NCBI RefSeq assembly: GCF_022878925.1 | Contig: NZ_CP084628.1 | Span: forward strand, 434,001-498,000 | From: Caballeronia sp. TF1N1 | GTDB taxonomy: Bacteria > Pseudomonadota > Gammaproteobacteria > Burkholderiales > Burkholderiaceae | Reading direction: 5' to 3' | Length of the DNA stretch: 64,000 nucleotides | Shown: positions 36,024 through 45,349 of the stretch, piece after piece | Layout of the letters: the number at the start of each line of letters is the position of its first letter | Position numbering within the stretch: the first letter of the stretch is position 1 | The notes under the pieces: model-generated | What the model saw: only the letters and a program-made list of their open reading frames with translations | What the model was told of the DNA's origin: nothing | Database searches by the model: none | Position numbers and translations under genes: made by a program

Positions 36024-37727
36024 TCATGCGGCTTCCGCATCGAATTGCTTCACCGGAATGGCTTCGAGCAGCGTGCGCGTATAAGCATGCCGCGGCGCTC
36101 GCCATATCTCGCGATGATGTCCACTCTCCACGATGCGTCCGCCCTGCATCACATGCACGCGGTCCGCGATATAGCGCACCACCGAAAGATCGTGCGAGAT
36201 GAAGAGATACGCAAGCCCGAGATCGCGCTTGAGTTCGACCAGCAGATTGAGAATCTGCGCCTGTATGGATACGTCGAGCGCGGACACGGGTTCATCGCAG
36301 ATGAGAAGCGCGGGTTCGAGAATCAGCGCACGCGCAATGCCTATGCGCTGACGCTGACCGCCCGAAAATTCATGCGGATAGCGCCCGAGCGCGGCAGTGG
36401 GCAAACCGACGCGGTCGAGAATGGCCGCAGCGCGTGCATGCCGTGTCTTGCCATCGCCGATGCCATTTACTTCGAGCACCGCTTCGAGTATTTCACCCAC
36501 GCTACGGCGCGGATTGAGCGACGCATACGGGTCCTGGAACACCATCTGCACCTGACGGCGCAGCGGGCGCAAGGCACGTTCGGAAAGCGGCGCGAGGTCC
36601 GTGCCGCGCAGTTGGATCGCGCCGGCAGCGGACGGCACGAGCCGCATGATCGCTTTCGATAGCGTGGACTTTCCGCAACCCGATTCGCCAACGAGACCGA
36701 CCGTCTCACCGCGTGCGATGTCGAACGACACGCCATCGACCGCACGCAGCAAGTCCTTGCCATGACGATGCGCGTAATGCACCGACAAATCCCGCACTGA
36801 AAGCAAGGGCACATCGTCCGCCTGTGCGGTCGGCACGATCCGATGCGGCGCAAGCGGCGTAACGTCGAAGACGGGCTTACCGTCTTCGGTGACGGTGTGC
36901 CTTATCTCCGGCAGCTTCCACTCGCGATAATGCAACTCGCCGGACAGATTCAACGACGCCCCGAGCAATCCCCGTGTATAGGCATGGCTGGGCGCGGTAA
37001 AAAGCTGCTCCACGCTTGCTTCCTCGACCTTCTCGCCCGCCAGCATCACCGCCACCCGGTCCGCATGGTTCGCGACGACGCCGAGGTCGTGCGTGATGAG
37101 CAACAACGACATCGAGAGTTCGCGCCGCAGCTCCGCGAGCAATTCGAGGATGCGCGCCTGAATGGTCACATCGAGCGCGGTGGTGGGTTCATCGGCGATG
37201 AGAAGACGCGGCCTGCACGCCACCGCCATGGCGATCATCACGCGCTGACGTTGCCCGCCCGAAAGCTCATGCGGATAGTCGGACACGCGCCGCTGCGGCT
37301 CGGGAATATGCACGAGGTCGAGCAATTCGATGGCACGTTTATGCGCGGCTTCCTTCGAGAGCGCCTCATGCTGCCGCAAGGTCTCGACGATCTGCGCGCC
37401 GATCGACAGCACCGGATTGAGCGATGTCATCGGCTCCTGGAAGATCATCGATATCTGTCGGCCGCGCATCGCACGCATTTCACGTGGGGCCAGCGCAAGC
37501 AGATCGCGTCCGTCGAAACGCACGCTGCCCGTCACGCGGCCGGGCTCCGGCACGAGACGCATGAGCGAAAGCGCGGTCGCGGACTTGCCGCAGCCCGATT
37601 CGCCGACGAGCGCCAGCGTCTCGCCTTCCGCGATATCGAGGTCGATGCCGCGCACCGCGTGTTGCGCGCCGAAGCTCACGCGCAGGTCGCGCACTTCAAG
37701 TAGATTGGCCACGTCGCGCCTCGTCAT
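36024..37727 (-). CDS. Fused dual ATP-binding protein of a peptide/opine-type ABC importer (DppD-DppF-like)
   Basis: 567 residues with two complete ATPase halves. First half: GESGCGKS Walker A, LSGGQRQRVMI signature, LLIADEPTTALD Walker B, and an oligopeptide-type C-terminal segment. Second half: GESGCGKS, FSGGQRQRIGIA, LLICDEPVSALD. Fusion of the D and F subunits gives one protein to energise both permeases. The ATG overlaps the permease stop (ATGA at 37724-37727), which rejects the longer open frame. Confidence 0.95.
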   Translation of the reverse strand: MTRRDVANLLEVRDLRVSFGAQHAVRGIDLDIAEGETLALVGESGCGKSATALSLMRLVPEPGRVTGSVRFDGRDLLALAPREMRAMRGRQISMIFQEPMTSLNPVLSIGAQIVETLRQHEALSKEAAHKRAIELLDLVHIPEPQRRVSDYPHELSGGQRQRVMIAMAVACRPRLLIADEPTTALDVTIQARILELLAELRRELSMSLLLITHDLGVVANHADRVAVMLAGEKVEEASVEQLFTAPSHAYTRGLLGASLNLSGELHYREWKLPEIRHTVTEDGKPVFDVTPLAPHRIVPTAQADDVPLLSVRDLSVHYAHRHGKDLLRAVDGVSFDIARGETVGLVGESGCGKSTLSKAIMRLVPSAAGAIQLRGTDLAPLSERALRPLRRQVQMVFQDPYASLNPRRSVGEILEAVLEVNGIGDGKTRHARAAAILDRVGLPTAALGRYPHEFSGGQRQRIGIARALILEPALLICDEPVSALDVSIQAQILNLLVELKRDLGLAYLFISHDLSVVRYIADRVHVMQGGRIVESGHHREIWRAPRHAYTRTLLEAIPVKQFDAEAA

Positions 37728-38674
37728 GGTCGTTCGCGCATGCGCGGGTTGAGTGCGTCGTTGAGACCGTCGCCGAGCAGGTTCAATGCGAGCACGGCGA
37801 GCACGATGGCCGCGCCCGGTATCGCCGTCAGATACCACGCGGTACGCAGCGAATCGCGTCCCGCGCCGATCATGCCGCCCCACGTGACGACGTTTGGGTC
37901 GCCCATGCCGAGAAACGAAAGCGACGATTCGATCAGGATGGCGCTCGCCACCATCACGGATGCAGTGACGATCACCGGCGGCAACGCGTTCGGCAGAATC
38001 TCGCCGAAGATGATGCGCGCGTTGCTGAAGCCCTGGCTGCGCGCCGCAAGCACGAAGTCCGACTGACGCAAGGCGCGGAACTCGGCACGCACGATTCGCG
38101 CGACCGTGGGCCACGAAGCAATGCCGATGGCAAGCGCAATGATCGTCACGCTGGGCCGTCCTATAGCGACTATCACGATCACGAGCAGGAACGACGGCAC
38201 GGTCTGAAAGAGTTCGGTGATACGCACGAGCAGATCATCGACGAGGCCGCCGAAGAAGCCGCCGATAGCGCCCACGAGCGTGCCGATCAACAAGCCGATC
38301 GCAGCCGCCGATGCGCCGATCAGTAGCGACACGCGCGTGCCGTGGGCTACGCCCGCGGCGACATCTCGGCCAAGCGAATCGGTGCCGAGGCGATACATCG
38401 GATCGGCGCCAGGCCATTCGAATGGAAGCGCAACCATGTCGAGCGGATCGCCCGGAAAGAAGTGCGGCGCGCTCAACGCAAGCACGATGAACGCCGCGAG
38501 CAACACGAGTCCCGCAAGCGCCGAAGGGTTGCGCAATAACGCGTGCCATGCGCCACGCCGCGCGCGGGCCGTGGGTGCGCCTCCACCACGGCGGGTGCCG
38601 AACAACGCGCCCGCGAGCTGACGTCGCCAGGGCGAGGCATGGGATGAAACGAGTTCGGGGGAATCGGAAGCCAT
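37724..38674 (-). CDS. ABC transporter permease, DppC-like
   Basis: 316 residues with about six helices, a hydrophilic Arg-rich N terminus and the coupling loop LAARSQGFSNARIIFGEILPN. The periplasmic GTDSLGRDVAAGVAHGTRVS is typical of DppC. GAGGA is close to the ATG. Its stop overlaps the dual ATPase start. The long open frame running back to 39481 is a high-GC artefact. Confidence 0.94.
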   Translation of the reverse strand: MASDSPELVSSHASPWRRQLAGALFGTRRGGGAPTARARRGAWHALLRNPSALAGLVLLAAFIVLALSAPHFFPGDPLDMVALPFEWPGADPMYRLGTDSLGRDVAAGVAHGTRVSLLIGASAAAIGLLIGTLVGAIGGFFGGLVDDLLVRITELFQTVPSFLLVIVIVAIGRPSVTIIALAIGIASWPTVARIVRAEFRALRQSDFVLAARSQGFSNARIIFGEILPNALPPVIVTASVMVASAILIESSLSFLGMGDPNVVTWGGMIGAGRDSLRTAWYLTAIPGAAIVLAVLALNLLGDGLNDALNPRMRERP

Positions 38675-38693
38675 GCGTCCTCGAATGAATGTC

Positions 38694-38721
38694 AGGCGTG
38701 CCGGGCGTGCCGGGCGTATCA
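38694..38721 (+). repeat. Short tandem repeat, 9-bp unit
   Basis: About 2.7 copies of GGGCGTGCC-like units lie in the 44-base gap between the DppB and DppC genes. Possibly slippage-prone; no function is seen. Confidence 0.45.
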
Positions 38722-39699
38722 GGCTATACGCGGATCGAGCCATGCCTGCAACAGATCGACCACTACGTTTGCCACGATCACGAGCAGCGACGAAAGCAGC
38801 AGCACGCCGAGCAGAACGCTGAAGTCGCGCGCCATGACGGCATCGAGCGCGAGGCGGCCAAGCCCTGGCCAACTGAACACGGTCTCGGTCACGGCCGCGC
38901 CGCCGAGCAAGGTACCGAAGTGAATGCCGACCATCGTCGTGAGCGGCATCAGCGCATTGCGCAGCACATGCCGCACGGTGACGCGCAACGGATGCAATCC
39001 TTTTGCATGCGCCGTGCGCACGAAGTCCTGCCGCTGCACTTCGAGCATGGCGGCGCGCGTGAGACGCGCATAGATCGCGACGAAGAACGTGGCGAGCGTG
39101 ACCGCGGGCAACAGCACGTGCTTGCCGATATCGGCCAGATAAGCGAAGCCATGCAGGTTCGCGCCAACCGTCACGTCGCCGCCGCTCGGCAGCCAGCCGA
39201 GATGCACCGAGAACAGCACGATGGCGAGAAGCCCGATCCAGAAGCCCGGCGTCGAATAGAGCAACAACGCAAGCACGGACAGCACACGGTCCGGCCACTT
39301 GCCGGCCCAATGCGCCATGACCGCGCCGAGTACGATGCCCGCCACGATTGCAATGCCAAGTGCCGCGCCCATCAGAATGAGTGTATTGGGCAACCGCGAA
39401 AGGATCAGCTGCATGACGGGCGCGTCGTAACGCGGCGAGAAACCAAGACTGCCGTGCGCGAGATGCGAGAGATAAGACCACAGCTGATGGAGCACCGTCT
39501 GATCGAGACCGAACTTCGCGCGCAATGCCTGCAAGCTCTCCGTCGTAGCCGAGCCGGACTCTCCCGCGATGACATCGGCGGCATCGCCCGGCATGAGCTT
39601 CAGCAGGAAGAAGTTGAGGATCACGATGGCAAGCATCGTCGGCACGGCTTGCCAGGCCGTGCGGCGAACGATGGCGGCGAGGCGCGTGCGTCGGCTCAT
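38719..39699 (-). CDS. ABC transporter permease, DppB-like
   Basis: 326 residues with about six helices and the DppB hallmarks: FFLLKLMPGDAAD near the N terminus, RLPNTLILMGAALGIAI, and the coupling loop TAHAKGLHPLRVTVRHVLRN. It starts 10 bases after the binding-protein stop. Confidence 0.94.
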   Translation of the reverse strand: MSRRTRLAAIVRRTAWQAVPTMLAIVILNFFLLKLMPGDAADVIAGESGSATTESLQALRAKFGLDQTVLHQLWSYLSHLAHGSLGFSPRYDAPVMQLILSRLPNTLILMGAALGIAIVAGIVLGAVMAHWAGKWPDRVLSVLALLLYSTPGFWIGLLAIVLFSVHLGWLPSGGDVTVGANLHGFAYLADIGKHVLLPAVTLATFFVAIYARLTRAAMLEVQRQDFVRTAHAKGLHPLRVTVRHVLRNALMPLTTMVGIHFGTLLGGAAVTETVFSWPGLGRLALDAVMARDFSVLLGVLLLSSLLVIVANVVVDLLQAWLDPRIA

Positions 39700-39709
39700 G
39701 TGGATGCCT

Positions 39710-41314
39710 TCACGCGCTCAGCCAGACATCGGCGAGATTGCCTTCCAGACCTTGCGCCGACACCGTGTGGTTATGCACGCGCTTGTTGGCGACCGTGATC
39801 ATGCGCGGCGCGATGAGGTTCAGAACAGGCAAGTCGCGATTCACGATCTGCTGAAACTGCTGATAAAGCGCGACCCGTTTGCCTTCATCCGTTTCCACGG
39901 ATGCCGATTCGAGCAGCGTATCGACTTCCGCATTGCTGTAGTGCGGCGCATTGGAAAACGGCACGCCCGGACGAATATTCTTCGACCAATAAAGACGCTG
40001 CACGCCCACGCTCGGATCGAACAGCGTATTCACGCCTATGCTGGTGAAGTCGAACTGGCGGTCCGCATACACGCGCTTCAGGAACGAAGGCAAGTCCTGC
40101 GAGCGCACTGTCACGTCGATCCCCACGCGCGAGAGCGCCGACTTCACATAGTCCGCCTGACGCCGATGCATATCGCCATAAGGCAGGAAGTCATGCGTGA
40201 GACTGAAACGCGGCCCGCCGTTCTTGCGCGGATAACCCGCCGCATCGAGCAGCTTCTCGGCGCTCGCCGTATCGAACGCATAGGGCGTGATCTTGGCGTC
40301 GTGATAGGGCGATGCAGGCGTGATCGGTGTCGGCGAAATATCGGCGTAACCGTATGCAATCGTGCGCTGCACTATCTGCGGATTGATGGCGTGCGCAATG
40401 GCCTGACGCACGCGCAGATCCTTCAGGATCGGATGATCGAGATTGAAGTCGATCTCCGATTGCGGCTGAAGAAAACGATACCCGCGCGTTTCCGTGGCAA
40501 GCTGCGGCAGTTGCCCAAGACGCGGCAAGTCCGTGAGCGGCACCGGATTCTCGCCGCCAAGATCGAGCGCGCCGGTTTCGAACGCAGCGGAACGCGCCGC
40601 CGCATCGGGAATGACCTTGAACACGAGCGAATCGATATACGGCTTGCCCGCATCCCAGTAGTCCGGGTTGCGCTCATAGACGATATTCGCGCCGCGTGTC
40701 CACGACTTGAAGCGGAACGGTCCCGTGCCGACGGGTGCGTTGTTGTGCGGATTCGAGAGCGGGTCGCCCGTGGCGTAGAGATGCTTCGGGACCATCGGCG
40801 ATTCGCCCGCCGACAACGCCTTCAACAGATACGGTGCGGGCTTCGACAATTCGATCACGGCGGTGCGCGCATCGGGAGTCGAGACCTTCACCACGTTGGC
40901 AAACGTGCTGCGCCCGCGAGGATGGATCGACTTGAGCAAATCGATGGAAAACGCGACATCGGCCGAGCTGAACGGCTGGCCGTCGTGCCATTTGACGTTC
41001 TCGCGCAGCGTGAACGTGTACTTGAGACCGTCCGGGCTTACGTTCCATGCGGTCGCCAATTGCGCTTTCGGTTTCAGATCGAAGTCGTAGGCGAGCAAGC
41101 CTTCCAGCACTTTCGAGCTGGCGACGAGCGCGGGTCCCGTCGTCTGAAAGATGGACACTAGCACGGGCGGCTCGGGATTGATCAGCATGTTGAGCGTGCC
41201 GCCGCGCTTCGGACTTCCGGCGTCGCCCTGAGCGAACGCCAGTGAGGACAGGCTTGCGGACGCGAGCGCCGCGCCCGATGAAATGAGAAATCCCCGTCGA
41301 TCGATGCCTGCCAT
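39710..41314 (-). CDS. ABC transporter solute-binding protein, family 5 (DppA-like), Tat signal
   Basis: 534 residues, SBP_bac_5 family, binds peptides, opines or similar. The N terminus has DRRGFLISSGAALASAS, a twin-arginine signal, with cleavage after LAFA. Body motifs: VLEGLLAYDFDLKPKAQLA, TFTLRENVKWHDGQPF and GTGPFRFKSW. AAAGGA lies ten bases before the ATG; codons upstream to 41386 are not coding. First gene of a five-gene operon ending in the SfnB-like enzyme. Confidence 0.94.
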   Translation of the reverse strand: MAGIDRRGFLISSGAALASASLSSLAFAQGDAGSPKRGGTLNMLINPEPPVLVSIFQTTGPALVASSKVLEGLLAYDFDLKPKAQLATAWNVSPDGLKYTFTLRENVKWHDGQPFSSADVAFSIDLLKSIHPRGRSTFANVVKVSTPDARTAVIELSKPAPYLLKALSAGESPMVPKHLYATGDPLSNPHNNAPVGTGPFRFKSWTRGANIVYERNPDYWDAGKPYIDSLVFKVIPDAAARSAAFETGALDLGGENPVPLTDLPRLGQLPQLATETRGYRFLQPQSEIDFNLDHPILKDLRVRQAIAHAINPQIVQRTIAYGYADISPTPITPASPYHDAKITPYAFDTASAEKLLDAAGYPRKNGGPRFSLTHDFLPYGDMHRRQADYVKSALSRVGIDVTVRSQDLPSFLKRVYADRQFDFTSIGVNTLFDPSVGVQRLYWSKNIRPGVPFSNAPHYSNAEVDTLLESASVETDEGKRVALYQQFQQIVNRDLPVLNLIAPRMITVANKRVHNHTVSAQGLEGNLADVWLSA

Positions 41315-41786
41315 GTAATGCCGTTCCTTTGTTTCGTCTGTCGTCGATGATCTTGGCGGCGTTGCTGGGCTGCTGCCGCAGCGCACACGTTAAAACGCCG
41401 TCACGCGGACGCGAACGAATCGATTTGCATATGCAAAAGCACGAACGGGTGGAAAGCTTATGACGGGATTGGGACTGCAAGGACGACTTCGCCTAATCGT
41501 CAGACATGAATCCATGGCATTGATGCGATGAATTTCGTCGCATCTGAAGATTGTTTCGGGTTCCGATCTAATTCCATGCAAGCGATGACGCCGAGGCATC
41601 GCCCTTCGGTTTCCTTTCATATTCCCCTCTCACGGATTTCAACGCCAACCGGCTTTTACCGTCTCGCTCGGGTCATCGTGTGGTGAAGCGAACAGATCGA
41701 AAAAGATTAGGGATACGACATTCTTCCAATCACCTAATGTCCTCTTGCAGCGAGCCAACCGTGTTCGTCCATGCAAGGAGCGGATC
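41315..41786. promoter_or_regulatory. Divergent control region of the DppA-like operon and the multicopper oxidase
   Basis: About 470 bases without a supported gene. It holds a perfect 14-base palindrome on the importer side and AT-richer DNA ahead of the oxidase. Confidence 0.45.
41424..41437. promoter_or_regulatory. 14-bp perfect palindrome, operator candidate
   Basis: TTTGCATATGCAAA is fully self-complementary and lies 110 bases upstream of the DppA-like start. Likely binding site of a dimeric regulator that is not encoded next to it. Confidence 0.5.
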
Positions 41787-44048
41787 ATGAAATCCCTCGT
41801 TCGTCGTTTCAAAAGCGCTCTGCCGATCGTGCTTCTTGCTTGTGCATTCGCGCCCGCTATGAGCTTCGCGCAGAGCACGTCGAGCACGCTGACCACACGT
41901 TCGTTCGACGATCTCAGCGACGACTCCGACACCACGGCGGACAACACAGCGGTCGCAACGCCGGGCGGGCTTGCTTCGATACTCGCGCGGCTTCAGTGCT
42001 TGCAAGGGCTGAATCCATCGGGTAATTCGGCCTCGGTCACGCTGTCGGTGCAAAAGGGCAGCTACCGCATCTACAACCCCTCCACCAACGCCTTCGATAC
42101 CGTGTCGATGCGTTCGTACAATGGCTGCCCATCCGGGCCGACCATCAGCATCAAGCCGGGCGCCACGCTCAGGCTGAAGCTCAACAACAGGTTGCAGGTG
42201 AACGATCCCGTGGACGACTGCCCGGACAATCCGGATCACTCTTCGCCGCATTGCTTCAATCACACGAACATCCATACGCACGGTCTGCATGTCTCGCCTT
42301 CCGGCAAGTCGGACAACGTGCTGCTGACGGTGCTGCCTCAGCAGTCGCAGCAATACGTCTACAACATTCCGTCGACGCATCCCTCCGGCACGTTCTGGTA
42401 TCACGCGCATCTGCACGGCTCGACTGCCATCGATGTCGCGAGCGGCATGGCCGGCGTGCTGATCGTGCGCGGTTCACGTCAGGCGCGCCGTGGCGTCGTC
42501 GATGGCAGCGCCGATATCGACACCATCCTGCATCGCCGCTTCCTGCTGTTGCCCTTGCCGATGCGCGAACACGTCATGCTGTTTCAGCAGATCGAATACG
42601 GCTGCTTCAGCGACGCGCAATCCACCGTGCCATTGGCCGACCCGACCACCTTCGAATGGATCTGCCCTTCTGGAAAGATCGGCGAGATCCGCGGCTATAC
42701 GAACCAGCTTTCCTTCGTTCAGGACCCGCGGCCCGGTCACACGGGGCAGTTCAATTCGACGTGGCAAATATCCGGCCGTTACACGCAGATCAACGGCGTG
42801 GTTCAACCAGTCTTTCCGAGCGCAACGACCTTCGTACCCGCAGGCGAAGTGCGCCGTCTTCGCATGGTGCATGGCGGCAATCGCGACACCATCAATGTGA
42901 AGATCGTGCGTGCAAATCTCTCGGCCGTTGGCGTGGCGGATTCGCAGTCCTTGAGCGCGGCGCAGGTCAACACGGCGACGAGCGCGGCAGCCTCGGCGCT
43001 CGCGAAGGACAACACCAAGACGTCGCAGACCCTGACGCTCGATCAACTCTGCAGCGGTGAAACCGTCAAGCAACTCGAGTTCGCCGAAGACGGCATCACC
43101 ATGAACGCGATGGTCGAAAAGGACGTCAATTCGATGAACCCCGGCTACCGCAGCGACGTGCTCGTGGCCTTTCCATCGCCGGGCGTGTATTGCATACTCG
43201 ACGAAGCCGCCTCGGCTTCCGCGACCATCAACTTCAGAACCAATTCATCGAAGGCGAAGGACCGGCGTCTGTTGTCGCTCGCGCGTGTCGGTCCCGGCGT
43301 CAACATTCCGAACACCACGGTCGGCAATCACTCGCGCTACTGGCAATACATTCGCAACCAACTGGTCGCGGCCAATCCCACGCTCGCGGAACCCGCGAAG
43401 ACGGATCTCGCATCGCTTACGTTGCGAGCGTTCGCGCCCAGTGTGCCGGTGGATGGCAAGGTGGTCAACGTCGTTCCTGCCGTGTTCGACATCAAGCCGC
43501 CCGCATTCACCATCAACGGCAAGAGCTACGATCCGAGCGTCACTGCTTACACCGGCGTGCTCGGCAACATCGATCAATGGAACGTCTCCGCCACGGCCTT
43601 CGCCACACACGTGTTTCACATTCACACGAATCCGTTCAGGATCATCGACATCAAGAACGCAGCCGGCAACTCTATTTTCAATGGCTCGGGGGGTTGCACC
43701 GACGAAGAGCTTCAAACCGGCGACACGGAGTACTGCAACCTGCAAGGCGTGGAGCGCGATACGCTTTTCATCAAGGCCGGGTATCAGCTTTCCATGCGCA
43801 CGATCTATCAGGACTTCACGGGCGAATTCGTCATGCATTGCCATATCCTCGATCACGAAGATCGCGGCATGATGGAGAACGTCAGTATCGTCTCGCCGAT
43901 GACAGCCTATCTGCAACGCGTGACCGCGCCGTTCGCTACTGCATCGGCAAACGCGGGCAAGTGGCTCGCGCGTCTGCGCGGCGAGGATGAAACGCAAGTC
44001 GCGCTGGCAGCCTCGCTGTGTTCGGCGAAAGACTATGCCAGGCGTTGA
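41787..44048 (+). CDS. Multicopper oxidase, secreted
   Basis: 753 residues, longer than typical CueO/laccase (about 500). Signal peptide ends near MSFAQ. Type 2/3 copper ligands: H163-T-H165 in NIHTHGLH, H206-A-H208 in WYHAHLHG, the C-terminal HVFHIHTNPF, and H684-C-H686 with the type 1 copper Cys685 in MHCHILDHEDRGMM. Insertions between domains add length. AAGGAG lies six bases before the ATG. Roles could be oxidation of phenols, metals or copper detoxification. No copper exporter is adjacent. Confidence 0.93.
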   Translation: MKSLVRRFKSALPIVLLACAFAPAMSFAQSTSSTLTTRSFDDLSDDSDTTADNTAVATPGGLASILARLQCLQGLNPSGNSASVTLSVQKGSYRIYNPSTNAFDTVSMRSYNGCPSGPTISIKPGATLRLKLNNRLQVNDPVDDCPDNPDHSSPHCFNHTNIHTHGLHVSPSGKSDNVLLTVLPQQSQQYVYNIPSTHPSGTFWYHAHLHGSTAIDVASGMAGVLIVRGSRQARRGVVDGSADIDTILHRRFLLLPLPMREHVMLFQQIEYGCFSDAQSTVPLADPTTFEWICPSGKIGEIRGYTNQLSFVQDPRPGHTGQFNSTWQISGRYTQINGVVQPVFPSATTFVPAGEVRRLRMVHGGNRDTINVKIVRANLSAVGVADSQSLSAAQVNTATSAAASALAKDNTKTSQTLTLDQLCSGETVKQLEFAEDGITMNAMVEKDVNSMNPGYRSDVLVAFPSPGVYCILDEAASASATINFRTNSSKAKDRRLLSLARVGPGVNIPNTTVGNHSRYWQYIRNQLVAANPTLAEPAKTDLASLTLRAFAPSVPVDGKVVNVVPAVFDIKPPAFTINGKSYDPSVTAYTGVLGNIDQWNVSATAFATHVFHIHTNPFRIIDIKNAAGNSIFNGSGGCTDEELQTGDTEYCNLQGVERDTLFIKAGYQLSMRTIYQDFTGEFVMHCHILDHEDRGMMENVSIVSPMTAYLQRVTAPFATASANAGKWLARLRGEDETQVALAASLCSAKDYARR

Positions 44049-44129
44049 GATGCTTTTGTAAGTTATCCGGGTCGGGACGTTTTGATGTTTAATGAAGACA
44101 TCGAATGCGTGCACACCCGGAGAATCATC

Positions 44130-45287
44130 TTGGCTCAGTCGAAGTTTCAGGCCGTCTACATGCGCGGCGGCACCAGCAAAGGCGTATTTTTTCGCGACGA
44201 CTGGCTACCCGCCGACGCTGCCGTGCGCGACGCCGTCCTGCTGCGCGTGATCGGCAGCCCCGACCCTTATGGCCAGCATATCGACGGCTTGGGCGGCGCG
44301 ACCTCCAGCACGAGCAAGGTCGTGATCATCGGTCCTTCCTCGCGTGAAGATTGCGACGTGGACTATCGCTTCGGTCAGGTCGCCATCGACCGGCCGGTGG
44401 TCGACTGGTCCGGCAATTGCGGCAACCTGACTGCGGCGGTCGGTCCGTTCGCCATCGCGCAGGGTCTCGTCGATGCCCCGCGTAACGGCACGGCCACCGT
44501 GCGCATCTGGCAGGCGAATATCGGCGCGAAGATCATCGCGCATGTGCCGATGAAAGACGGCGAAGTGGTCGAAGAAGGCGACTTCGAACTCGACGGCGTG
44601 ACCTTCCCCGCAGCCGAGATCAAGATCGAATTCCTCGATCCGGCCGGCGATGCAAACGAGACCATGTTTCCGACCGGCAACGCTATCGACGTGCTCGACG
44701 TGCCCGGCGTCGGCTCGGTCGAAATGACCATGATCAACGCGGGAAACCCGGCCATTTTCGTGGATGCGGCATCGCTCGACTTGAAAGGCAGCGAACTGCA
44801 GCGCGACGTGAACAGCGACAGCGCCTTGCTGCAACGAGCCGAAGCCATTCGCGCTCACGCCGCGGTGCGCATGGGTCTCGCCGCGTCAGCTGACGAAGCC
44901 ACGCAATCGCGCCCGCATACCCCGAAGCTCGCCTTCGTCGCGAAGCCCGCGAGCTATGTCGCATCGAGCGGCAAGCATGTCGATGCGAGCGCGCTCGACA
45001 TCAACGCGCGCATCTTTTCCATGGGCAAGCTGCATCACGCGATGACGGGCACGGGCGCCGTGGCTATCGCCGTCGCGGCGGCCATTCCGGGGACGGTCGT
45101 CAACCGGCTCGTCGCGAATGCGCACGCACCGGTGCGCTTCGGGCATCCTTCCGGCAGTCTCGAAGTGGGCGCGAAAGCCGAGCAACGCGACGGAAGCTGG
45201 ACCGTGACGAAAGCCATCATGAGCCGCAGCGCGCGTCGTCTGATGGAAGGTTTCGTCTTCGTGCCGTCGTCCGTCACGACGAAGTAA
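44130..45287 (+). CDS. PrpF family isomerase (aconitate/methylaconitate type)
   Basis: 385 residues. PrpF proteins isomerise trans- or 2-methylaconitate, or related 4-oxalomesaconate-type acids. The opening AVYMRGGTSKGVFFRDDWLP and WSGNCGNLTAAVGPFAI (active-site Cys in SGNCGN) are diagnostic; FGHPSG and GSWTVTKAIMSRSARRLMEG close the protein. The likely start is TTG at 44130 with GGAG seven bases upstream, giving MAQSKFQAVYMRGG. ATG at 44085 is an alternative. No prpBC or acnD lies nearby, so the substrate may be a different unsaturated tricarboxylate. Confidence 0.9.
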   Translation: MAQSKFQAVYMRGGTSKGVFFRDDWLPADAAVRDAVLLRVIGSPDPYGQHIDGLGGATSSTSKVVIIGPSSREDCDVDYRFGQVAIDRPVVDWSGNCGNLTAAVGPFAIAQGLVDAPRNGTATVRIWQANIGAKIIAHVPMKDGEVVEEGDFELDGVTFPAAEIKIEFLDPAGDANETMFPTGNAIDVLDVPGVGSVEMTMINAGNPAIFVDAASLDLKGSELQRDVNSDSALLQRAEAIRAHAAVRMGLAASADEATQSRPHTPKLAFVAKPASYVASSGKHVDASALDINARIFSMGKLHHAMTGTGAVAIAVAAAIPGTVVNRLVANAHAPVRFGHPSGSLEVGAKAEQRDGSWTVTKAIMSRSARRLMEGFVFVPSSVTTK

Positions 45288-45349
45288 GCTGGACGTGGCG
45301 TGACTTTTGGTGCACCCTCGCACAGGTCATCGCCCGTGCCTCGCCTTTC

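Noticed and set aside
41390..41620. 76-codon minus-strand frame in the importer/oxidase gap
   Set aside because: No ribosome site and overlaps the palindrome; no domain.
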